Source of the DNA: Bacillota bacterium | GTDB taxonomy: Bacteria > Bacillota > Clostridia > Peptostreptococcales > Natronincolaceae | Assembly (NCBI GenBank): GCA_023387935.1 | Contig: JAEWHG010000159.1 | Coordinates: forward strand, 1 to 6,635 | Length of the DNA: 6,635 bases | Direction: 5' to 3' | Position numbers and translations under genes: made by a program | Shown here: positions 1 through 5,614 of the stretch, piece by piece | Numbering within the stretch: position 1 is the first letter of the stretch | Layout: each line of letters starts with the position of its first letter | Notes under the pieces: generated by a model | The model's database searches: none | Told to the model about the DNA's origin: nothing | Seen by the model: only the letters and a program-made list of their open reading frames with translations

Positions 1-132
1 ATTCCTTGGTATCATTACAGTGAAAGGATACCTTCAGTAAAATAATGAGAATCCTAAATCATGTACCTAGAATGATTCATAAAAAAATATTTAAATAAGA
101 GGGTTAAATAGAATTTATGGGAAAAAATAATG

Positions 133-138
133 TATAGT
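133..138 (+). promoter_or_regulatory. possible -10 element for mgtE
   Basis: TATAGT matches five of six bases of the sigma-A -10 consensus and would start transcription around base 145, giving an mgtE leader of about 97 bases that includes the whole GC-rich structured segment. No good -35 hexamer lies 16-18 bases upstream, so this is a weak call made from position and sequence only. Confidence 0.25.
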
Positions 139-160
139 TCAATTCAGTTTAACAAAAATA

Positions 161-241
161 AGACCCCCACTCATCAACGCAATTAAGACTCAAGATGGGT
201 CTCGGGAACCTGGTTGTAGTCACAATAAAAGTAGAGGATGT
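161..241 (+). promoter_or_regulatory. structured 5' leader of mgtE, possible cis-regulatory RNA of unknown class
   Basis: In an otherwise very AT-rich spacer, bases 161-220 are about 50% G+C. They fold into a hairpin: GACTCAA (187-193) pairs with TTG (214-216) and AGTC (218-221) with one bulged T (217), and inside it GGGT (197-200) pairs with ACCT (208-211) around the loop CTCGGGA. GGGTCT (197-202) can instead pair perfectly with AGACCC (161-166), or locally with AGACTC (186-191), so the structures are mutually exclusive as in a switch. The leader ends at the mgtE ribosome binding site (AGAGG, 233-237). Mg2+ transporter genes are often controlled by leader RNAs such as the M-box, but the conserved M-box core is not visible here. 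No T-run follows the hairpin, so any control would more likely act on translation. Structure is seen; function is inferred. Confidence 0.45.
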
Positions 242-1585
242 ATGCAGATGGATATATACCCAGATTTAATTAATAGTATATTAGATAAAGATGAAGAAAC
301 ATTACATAAGCTTATGAATTCTACCTATTCAGTAGATATTGCCATAGCTTTAAAAGGATATAATGATGATACAATAATGCAATTTTATAAATTAGTAGAA
401 AGCAAATATATGGCTAAAATTCTTGCAAAAGCGGACGAGAGTCTACAATTAAGAATATTAAGACTCCTTGACTATAAGCAAATCATAAATTTATTTACAT
501 ATATATCTAATGACGATATAGCTGATATATTAGGAGTTCTCCCTATTGGAATGAGAAAAGAATTGTTAAACATGATGAAAGAAGGAGATATAAGTACTTT
601 GGAAGAACTATTAGGATATGCACCTGATAGTGCTGGTGGGATTATGACCACAGAGTATATCGCCTTATCTGGAGAACTAACAACGAAAGAAGCTTTAGAA
701 AAAGTTAGGAACATTGGACCTAAAACAGAAGTAATAGAAACAATATTTGTACTAGGGGAAAAAAAGGAATTAATAGGGACTGTAGACCTGAGGAATATAT
801 TAATAGCGCAAGACACCAAACAGTTAAAGAGTCTAATGCGAAAGCTTATTGTATCTGTTTATCCAGATACAGATCAAGAAGAGGTGGCAAGGTTAGTTTC
901 AAAATACGATTTGAAAGCAATTCCTGTAGTGAATAGAAACAAAGCATTGCTAGGGATCGTTACCGTAGATGATATTATCGATGTTATTATTGAAGAGCAT
1001 ATGGCAGATATTTTACATCTGGGTGGAGTTAGCGAGGAAGAGCGCACAAACAGTACTTTAAAAACATCAGTAAAAAAGCGATTACCTTGGTTACTTATAA
1101 ATTTAATTACAGCCTTTTTAGCCGCATTTACAATAGGATTATTTGAAGACGTAATAATGCAAGTAGCAGTATTAGCAGTTGTTATGCCTATTGTGACAGG
1201 TATGGGAGGAAATGCAGGGACACAAACTCTATCCGTAGTTATTAGAGGCATATCCTTAGGAGAAGTAGATTTAAAAAGAGATTGGAAACTTGTTATTAAG
1301 GAAGTTTTTCTAGGTATAATTAATGGCGCTATTACTGGACTTGTTACGTGCATCATAGTATATATGGTATATGGTAATTTTTATCTCGGGTTAATTGTAT
1401 TTATCTCAATGATTGGAAATTTAGTGATTGCTGGTTTCTTTGGTTTTCTAATACCATTAGTATTAAAGCGGGTAGGAGCAGATCCAGCGCTAGCTTCAAC
1501 TATTTTTCTAACAACAGCTACAGATGTTCTTGGCTTCTTTTTATTTTTGGGGTTATCAAAAGTTTTTTTACATCTATTAATATAG
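242..1585 (+). CDS. mgtE: MgtE-family magnesium channel/transporter
   Basis: This 447-residue protein has the usual length and full architecture of MgtE, a homodimeric inner-membrane Mg2+ channel whose cytoplasmic part senses internal Mg2+. In order it shows a helical N domain (about 1-128), a CBS pair (about 130-255, beginning SAGGIMTTEYIAL), a connecting helix (about 256-282) and a C-terminal membrane domain with five predicted segments (about 283-301, 306-328, 352-378, 381-407, 418-446). The family signature GMGGNAGTQT is at 320-329. Asp428 in TATDVLGF corresponds to the pore aspartate of the family's last helix. The start is uncertain by two codons: AGAGG (233-237) is 4 bases from ATG 242 and 10 bases from ATG 248. 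The unusual leader upstream may regulate it, and sfsA follows after 25 bases, probably cotranscribed. Nothing looks broken, and the family assignment is very secure. Confidence 0.97.
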   Translation: MQMDIYPDLINSILDKDEETLHKLMNSTYSVDIAIALKGYNDDTIMQFYKLVESKYMAKILAKADESLQLRILRLLDYKQIINLFTYISNDDIADILGVLPIGMRKELLNMMKEGDISTLEELLGYAPDSAGGIMTTEYIALSGELTTKEALEKVRNIGPKTEVIETIFVLGEKKELIGTVDLRNILIAQDTKQLKSLMRKLIVSVYPDTDQEEVARLVSKYDLKAIPVVNRNKALLGIVTVDDIIDVIIEEHMADILHLGGVSEEERTNSTLKTSVKKRLPWLLINLITAFLAAFTIGLFEDVIMQVAVLAVVMPIVTGMGGNAGTQTLSVVIRGISLGEVDLKRDWKLVIKEVFLGIINGAITGLVTCIIVYMVYGNFYLGLIVFISMIGNLVIAGFFGFLIPLVLKRVGADPALASTIFLTTATDVLGFFLFLGLSKVFLHLLI

Positions 1586-1610
1586 CAAAAAAGTGCGACA
1601 AGGAGGACAT

Positions 1611-2306
1611 ATGAAATACAATAAGATTATAGAAGGTATCTTTGTAAAAAGACCCAATCGGTTTATTGCTAAGGTTCTGATCAATGGACAAGAAGAGATA
1701 GTACACGTTAAGAATACTGGAAGATGCAGAGAATTACTTATACCAGGTGTTAAAGTAATATTAGAAGATTGCTCGAACAATTCAAATAGAAAAACAAAGT
1801 ATTCACTGGTAGCTGTATGGAAAGAAGATATATTAGTAAACATGGATTCTCAGATTCCTAATGCAGTAGTTTTTGAGGCACTTAAAGAAAAAAAGGTTAA
1901 AGAATTTGAAGATTTAATGCATCTAAAGAGAGAAGTTACCTTTGGGAAATCTAGATACGATATGTACTTCGAAACCGAAAGCCACAAGGGATTTATAGAG
2001 GTAAAGGGAGTTACATTAGAGAATGATAGTATATCCATGTTTCCAGATGCTCCTACGGAAAGAGGAACTAAGCATGTTTTAGAAATGATAGAAGCTGTTA
2101 AAGAAGGTTATAGGGGAGTAATATTTTTTCTAATACAAATGAAAGGCCCTAAGGTGTTTAAATTAAATTGGAAAATGGACAAGGCTTTTGCAGAGGCTGT
2201 TAAGCTTGCTAGTGAAAATGGCGTAGAAGTGCTAGCTTATGATTCTATTGTAAGAGAAGATAGTATATATTTAGATAAACAAATTGAAGTGGATTTAAAT
2301 TTTTAA
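1611..2306 (+). CDS. sfsA: SfsA family DNA/RNA nuclease
   Basis: The 231-residue product matches the size and conserved blocks of SfsA, named for sugar fermentation stimulation in E. coli and now viewed as a nucleic-acid-binding protein with a PD-(D/E)XK-type nuclease fold. Visible blocks are an N-terminal OB-like part with VKNTGRCREL (about 33-42), then RYDMYF with Asp117, FIEVKGV with Glu130 and Lys132 as the likely metal/catalytic residues, and FPDAPTERGTKH (about 144-155). The C-terminal part (GYRGVIFFLIQM and after) completes the fold. I choose ATG 1611 because AAGGAGG (1600-1606) lies just before it; an in-frame GTG at 1593 would add six residues but lies upstream of that ribosome binding site and has none of its own. 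It follows mgtE by 25 bases and is followed by a terminator, so it is probably the second gene of an operon. Cellular role remains poorly defined in the family. Confidence 0.95.
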   Translation: MKYNKIIEGIFVKRPNRFIAKVLINGQEEIVHVKNTGRCRELLIPGVKVILEDCSNNSNRKTKYSLVAVWKEDILVNMDSQIPNAVVFEALKEKKVKEFEDLMHLKREVTFGKSRYDMYFETESHKGFIEVKGVTLENDSISMFPDAPTERGTKHVLEMIEAVKEGYRGVIFFLIQMKGPKVFKLNWKMDKAFAEAVKLASENGVEVLAYDSIVREDSIYLDKQIEVDLNF

Positions 2307-2362
2307 ATAATAGTTTATGTTGTTTGAATTAAGTTAGTTTTGAATGCAGAATTAGAGTAAAT

Positions 2363-2398
2363 AAAGCGCTAAATGTAAGAGAAGACATTTAGTGCTTT
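2363..2398 (+). terminator. intrinsic terminator after sfsA
   Basis: Bases 2363-2376 and 2385-2398 pair over 14 positions with one G-U wobble, around the 8-base loop AAGAGAAG. The 3' arm ends in TTT and is followed by GCTATTTTG, a moderate T-rich tail. It sits 57 bases after the sfsA stop and upstream of the response-regulator promoter region, so it probably ends the mgtE-sfsA transcript. The stem reads similarly on the other strand, but no opposing gene uses it. Confidence 0.85.
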
Positions 2399-2403
2399 GC
2401 TAT

Positions 2404-2424
2404 TTTGTAAGAAATTCGTAAGAA
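2404..2424 (+). promoter_or_regulatory. tandem 11-bp-spaced direct repeats, probable response-regulator box
   Basis: TTTGTAAGAA (2404-2413) and TTCGTAAGAA (2415-2424) differ at one base and begin exactly 11 bases apart, one helical turn. OmpR/PhoB-family regulators bind as head-to-tail dimers to direct repeats with this spacing, as in the Pho box. The site lies 80 bases upstream of such a regulator's own gene and touches a TATAAT at 2426-2431, so autoregulation is the simplest reading. The repeat is seen; the binding protein is inferred. Confidence 0.55.
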
Positions 2425-2425
2425 T

Positions 2426-2431
2426 TATAAT
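2426..2431 (+). promoter_or_regulatory. possible -10 element for the two-component operon
   Basis: A perfect TATAAT lies one base after the direct repeats. The best -35-like hexamer, TTGTAA (2405-2410), is 15 bases away, which is short, and overlaps the first repeat; such a promoter would depend on an activator or be blocked by a bound regulator. A competing extended -10 candidate is TGATACTAT at 2453-2461, which would put the repeats well upstream of the start site. Confidence 0.4.
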
Positions 2432-2464
2432 AGTAGATTTTTAAAAAGTGTATGATACTATTAT
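2427..2464 (+). repeat. 9-bp inverted repeat in the promoter/leader of the regulator gene
   Basis: ATAATAGTA (2427-2435) is perfectly complementary to TACTATTAT (2456-2464), with a 20-base spacer that contains the self-complementary TTTTTAAAAA (2438-2447). It may be an operator or a leader hairpin, depending on where transcription starts. It is AT-only apart from one G/C pair per arm, so chance is a real alternative. Confidence 0.35.
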
Positions 2465-2503
2465 TACAAGAGATATCTCAGAAGGGTTTAGGGGTGAAAA
2501 ACT

Positions 2504-3205
2504 TTGTATAACATACTTGTTGTAGACGATGAAAAAGAAATAACAGATGCTATTGAGGTTTATTTAAAAAACCAAAATTATAATGTATTTAAGGCTTACG
2601 ATGGTATAGAAGCCTTGGAAATATTTGAACGGGAAGAAATTCATTTAGTTTTGATCGATATTATGATGCCAAGGCTAGATGGTACAAAAACTACTATAAA
2701 GATCAGAGAAAAAAGCACAGTGCCAATTATTTTTCTATCGGCAAAATCAGAGGATATGGATAAAATACTTGGATTGAATGTAGGGGCAGATGATTATATA
2801 ACAAAGCCATTTAATCCTATGGAGCTATTGGCAAGAGTCAATTCTAGTCTTAGAAGGTACACCAGCTATTCAAATAATAATATGGTATCAAAAGAAAGCT
2901 CTATAAAAATAGGCGGTATAGAGCTTAAGGATGATAGCAAAGAACTCGTTGTAGATGGTGAAGTAGTTAAGATTACGCCTTTAGAGTATAGAATTTTATA
3001 TCTATTAATGAGTAATCCAAATAGAGTATTTTCGATAGAAGAAATATATGAAAAGGTATGGAAGGAACCAGCGTATAATCCGGATACGGTAACAGTTCAT
3101 ATTAGAAGAATTCGGGAAAAAATTGAAATCAATCCTGGAGAACCAAAATATTTAAAGGTGGTGTGGGGCGTTGGATATAAATTTGAACAATCAAAACGAT
3201 CATAA
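2504..3205 (+). CDS. OmpR/PhoB-family response regulator
   Basis: The 233-residue protein is a complete winged-helix response regulator, the cytoplasmic output half of a two-component system. The receiver domain (about 1-118) has the acidic pair Asp8/Asp9, phosphoacceptor Asp52 in IDIMMP, Ser79 in the Thr/Ser position and Lys101 in KPF. The C-terminal DNA-binding domain (about 135-229) has the recognition helix near 195-208 (TVTVHIRRIREKIE) and the wing motif WGVGYKF. The start is TTG 2504: AGGGGTG (2490-2496) stands 7 bases before it, the sequence begins MYNILVVDDE as expected, and no in-frame ATG exists near the start. It overlaps or closely precedes the kinase gene, its evident partner. 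The 11-bp-spaced repeats upstream suggest it binds its own promoter. Gene targets are unknown, so I give no symbol. Confidence 0.96.
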   Translation: MYNILVVDDEKEITDAIEVYLKNQNYNVFKAYDGIEALEIFEREEIHLVLIDIMMPRLDGTKTTIKIREKSTVPIIFLSAKSEDMDKILGLNVGADDYITKPFNPMELLARVNSSLRRYTSYSNNNMVSKESSIKIGGIELKDDSKELVVDGEVVKITPLEYRILYLLMSNPNRVFSIEEIYEKVWKEPAYNPDTVTVHIRRIREKIEINPGEPKYLKVVWGVGYKFEQSKRS

Positions 3206-5396
3206 GGAAAATATTGATGAAAAAAAAGATAAAAGAAGCTTTTTAGCTTCATCGCTAGTAACCCTGCTGATGATATTTATATTTGCTACGGCTTCAGTTG
3301 CAAGCTACTTGCCTATAAGAAACAGTTATTTTCCCACAGAGGATAATGTAAAAACTTATTTAGAAAGTAGCGATTTTGTATATGAATTATCCAATTTAAC
3401 AAGGAGTCTTCAGAAATCTATAGATGTAACTGATGGTTGGTACGACAATAGATATTTAAATGTACAAAGTGTTCAATATAAAGTGAATGGAACAGTGAAT
3501 CAGGACTTAGATTCAGAGTTAAGTAGCACAGAAGTAGAAATAACAGAAACCGAAATGAAAACTGCAGAAGAATCTAATGATGCAGCTAAAGAAGAAGTTG
3601 GCGAAGAATCTAAAGAGCAAACGAGTGAAGAAGCTGTAGAGAATAAACAACCGGATAAAGCCATAGGACAACAAAAATCTTTAAGCAATATGGATGATAT
3701 TTCGGAGGAACAGCTTGAAAAGGAAATAAAAGATAGTTTGTTTTATATGAAGGCTACATTTGATGAAAATGGAAACCCGGAGATAGAAACATCCTTAGGA
3801 AGTAAGTTTAAGAAAGAGGCATTTATTAGCAATTTATCTCACGAAAATATGGAAGGCTATGCCAACTTAGATGTAACATACATTGTTTCACAGGACTTTG
3901 AAAGCTACACTGATGTATTTACTATGAGCATGAAAAATACCTATGCATTCCCGAATTATGCAATGCTGATTTCAGCAATAGGAGCAGTAAGTATTTTAAT
4001 TTTAATCATAGTTGCATTTATGGTTCCTTATTCTCTGCAAAGTAAAATACCTATAATCAGAGTATTTAATAAAATGTTTTTAGAATTAAAGTTTTTTATT
4101 TGGTTTGGATTTGCATTATTATGTGCTTTTGTAGGAGCTATGCTCAATAACTATAATTATTATGGATACGATCTTGCCAACTTTATATACGATGTAGACC
4201 CTATTTTTTACCTAGTTGGTATAATTCTAACATCTATATTCTATCTTCTTATTTATTTAAGCACAGTATATTTAAAATATATTTACCATACAGGATTTAA
4301 AAAAGGTTTCATAGACAATAGCTTCTTTGGAAAAATATTTTTAAATTGCTTAAGAGGAATTTTAAATTGCCTAAGAGGAGCAAAGAATACATTCAAAAAA
4401 TTACTACAGATCGATTTAAGACAAGATAATTATAGAAGATTAGTAGGATTAGGGGTAATGAATTTTCTTGTAATCGTAATTTTAGGATCAGGAGGATTTG
4501 TAGGATTTATTTTAGCGGCTATATATAGTATCATTGCATTAAAATATATATTAAAGTTAATTGATAAGGCTAAGGAATTAAATGATGCAAGTAGCCAGGT
4601 AGCTAAAGGTAACTTTAATATTAATTTGGATGAAGATATGGGAATACTAAGTCCTATGGCTGAAAATCTGAATAATATTAGTAAGGGCTTCCGATTGGCC
4701 GTAGACAAGGAAATAAAAAGCCAGAGGATGAAGTCGGAGCTTATTTCAAATGTATCTCATGACCTTAAAACACCACTGACATCTATTATTACCTATGTAG
4801 ACTTATTGAAAAACGAAGATATTGATCCAGAAACTCAAAAAGAATATATTGGTATACTGGATAGAAAATCACAGAGGTTAAAGGTGCTGATAGAAGATTT
4901 ATTTGAAGCAAGTAGAGCTTCCAGTGGCAATGTGGATATGCAGTTAGAAAATGTAGATATCGTTGCCCTATTTAGACAAACCTTAGGAGAACTAGAAGAA
5001 AAAATAGAGGCTAGTACACTTCAATTCAAAATAAATGCGCCAGAGAGTAAGGTAATATGCAATCTAGATGGTAGAAGAACCTATAGGATATTTGAAAATA
5101 TTATGACCAATATACTAAAATATGCAATGGAAAATTCAAGAGTATATATCGATATTCTAGAAGATGACAACAAGGTAAGCTTTACCTTTAAAAATATTTC
5201 TGCCTATGAAATGAACTTTAATCCATCTGAAATTACAGAGCGTTTTACAAGAGGGGATGAATCTAGAAATACAGAGGGGTCTGGACTTGGACTTTCTATA
5301 GCGAAAAGCTTTGTAGAGCTTCAAGGAGGAAATCTTGAAATCGTTATCGATGGAGATTTATTTAAATTAATCGTTACATTTCCAAAGGTAGCATAA
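3171..5396 (+). CDS. multi-pass sensor histidine kinase
   Basis: The 741-residue protein is the membrane sensor kinase for the regulator just upstream. Order: short charged N-terminus, membrane segment (about 25-46), extracytoplasmic region (47-261) with a very acidic low-complexity part (about 112-165), further membrane segments (about 262-286, 306-326, 343-368 and a probable hairpin 425-461), HAMP-like linker (about 461-510), HisKA domain with His530 in SHDLKTPL, then an ATPase domain (about 625-741). The ATPase has an N box (FENIMTNILKYA, 641-652), F-box-like ERFTRGD and G2 box GSGLGL (703-708); the usual Asp-containing G1 motif is not recognisable. The chosen TTG start at 3171 follows AAGGTGGTG (3155-3163) by 7 bases and overlaps the regulator gene by 35 bases. 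TTG 3183 is another option, and an ATG at 3217 is discussed as a finding. No ATG is in frame before residue 34. The signal sensed cannot be told. Confidence 0.92.
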   Translation: MDINLNNQNDHKENIDEKKDKRSFLASSLVTLLMIFIFATASVASYLPIRNSYFPTEDNVKTYLESSDFVYELSNLTRSLQKSIDVTDGWYDNRYLNVQSVQYKVNGTVNQDLDSELSSTEVEITETEMKTAEESNDAAKEEVGEESKEQTSEEAVENKQPDKAIGQQKSLSNMDDISEEQLEKEIKDSLFYMKATFDENGNPEIETSLGSKFKKEAFISNLSHENMEGYANLDVTYIVSQDFESYTDVFTMSMKNTYAFPNYAMLISAIGAVSILILIIVAFMVPYSLQSKIPIIRVFNKMFLELKFFIWFGFALLCAFVGAMLNNYNYYGYDLANFIYDVDPIFYLVGIILTSIFYLLIYLSTVYLKYIYHTGFKKGFIDNSFFGKIFLNCLRGILNCLRGAKNTFKKLLQIDLRQDNYRRLVGLGVMNFLVIVILGSGGFVGFILAAIYSIIALKYILKLIDKAKELNDASSQVAKGNFNINLDEDMGILSPMAENLNNISKGFRLAVDKEIKSQRMKSELISNVSHDLKTPLTSIITYVDLLKNEDIDPETQKEYIGILDRKSQRLKVLIEDLFEASRASSGNVDMQLENVDIVALFRQTLGELEEKIEASTLQFKINAPESKVICNLDGRRTYRIFENIMTNILKYAMENSRVYIDILEDDNKVSFTFKNISAYEMNFNPSEITERFTRGDESRNTEGSGLGLSIAKSFVELQGGNLEIVIDGDLFKLIVTFPKVA
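4339..4380 (+). repeat. in-frame 21-bp tandem duplication inside the kinase gene
   Basis: Bases 4339-4358 and 4360-4379 agree at 19 of 20 positions (T4350 versus C4371), offset by 21 bases. The result is the doubled peptide LNCLRG at kinase residues 391-396 and 398-403, in the cytoplasmic loop between predicted membrane segments. The near-identity at DNA level suggests a recent slippage duplication. Confidence 0.8.
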
Positions 5397-5428
5397 GGAT
5401 GCAATTCAATATAGGAGTTTAGCTGCAG

Positions 5429-5476
5429 CAATTGATATAGAAAAGCACCTTCGGTTATGGCTTCAATAGATATAGA
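5429..5476 (+). repeat. short direct repeat downstream of the kinase gene
   Basis: CAATTGATATAGA (5429-5441) and CAATAGATATAGA (5464-5476) match at 12 of 13 positions, 35 bases apart, in the spacer between the kinase stop and its terminator. The sequence is AT-rich and no role is evident; it could be chance or remnant of former coding sequence. Confidence 0.3.
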
Positions 5477-5492
5477 TTTAAAAAACAGACTG

Positions 5493-5543
5493 AGAGATCT
5501 AGAGGACAAAGGAATATCCTAAGTCCATAGGTCTCTTTCTTTT
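5493..5543 (+). terminator. intrinsic terminator after the two-component operon
   Basis: AGAGATCTA (5493-5501) pairs with TAGGTCTCT (5528-5536) including one G-U wobble. After a small internal loop GGAC (5504-5507) pairs with GTCC (5523-5526), and AGGA (5510-5513) pairs with TCCT (5517-5520) around a 3-base loop. The T-rich run TTCTTTT follows directly. It lies about 100 bases beyond the kinase stop and before the next promoter, so it ends the regulator-kinase transcript. Confidence 0.88.
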
Positions 5544-5549
5544 ATATTA

Positions 5550-5564
5550 AAGGGTGAATCCCTT
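5550..5564 (+). promoter_or_regulatory. palindrome overlapping the receptor-gene promoter
   Basis: AAGGG (5550-5554) and CCCTT (5560-5564) form a perfect 5-bp dyad around TGAAT, lying in the -35/spacer region of the extended -10 promoter that follows. Its place suits an operator, but it is short and could be chance or an accessory part of the preceding terminator. Confidence 0.3.
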
Positions 5565-5565
5565 A

Positions 5566-5574
5566 TGGTATAAT
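5566..5574 (+). promoter_or_regulatory. extended -10 promoter of the solute-binding receptor gene
   Basis: TGGTATAAT is a perfect sigma-A extended -10 element (TGnTATAAT). The only -35-like hexamer is TTAAAG (5547-5552, 16-base spacing), a poor match, which extended -10 promoters tolerate. Transcription would start near 5581, leaving a leader of about 34 bases before the TTG start at 5615. Confidence 0.75.
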
Positions 5575-5614
5575 GTTATTAACTACAAAATTCGACATAA
5601 GAAGAGGGATGAAT

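Noticed and set aside
8..32. GGTATC...GATACC inverted repeat at the left edge.
   Set aside because: It has six-base arms with a 13-base loop and no T-run, so it is too weak for a terminator call and is cut off from its context.
2..40. Possible C-terminal tail of an upstream gene (FLGIITVKGYLQ, then TAA).
   Set aside because: Only 12 codons are visible and another frame is also open here (IPWYHYSERIPSVK, then TAA), so the call cannot be supported.
120..260. M-box (ykoK) Mg2+ riboswitch, suggested by AAGACTCAAGATGGGTC resembling part of the M-box core.
   Set aside because: The conserved 5' strand and the remaining core elements are not present, and the partial likeness is short.
195..269. 24-codon open frame (starting MGLGNLVVV) overlapping the mgtE start, a possible leader peptide; the frame is open back to 162.
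   Set aside because: There is no ribosome binding site before its ATG, and its bases are better explained by the hairpin. It remains a minor alternative to an RNA-only leader.
472..819. Antisense open frame inside mgtE (also 874-1356).
   Set aside because: These are shadows of a well-conserved gene, have no family likeness and no ribosome binding site.
1593..1610. GTG start for sfsA six codons upstream.
   Set aside because: AAGGAGG at 1600-1606 lies inside this extension and points to ATG 1611, and the added residues MRQGGH are just the translated ribosome binding site.
4430..4708. Antisense open frames in the kinase gene (also 3500-3688) and at its end (5321-5509).
   Set aside because: They lie opposite conserved coding sequence, with composition expected from the complement of AT-rich codons.
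5457..5522. 21-codon frame MASIDIDLKNRLRDLEDKGIS as a small gene.
   Set aside because: It has no ribosome binding site, and its second half lies within the terminator stem.
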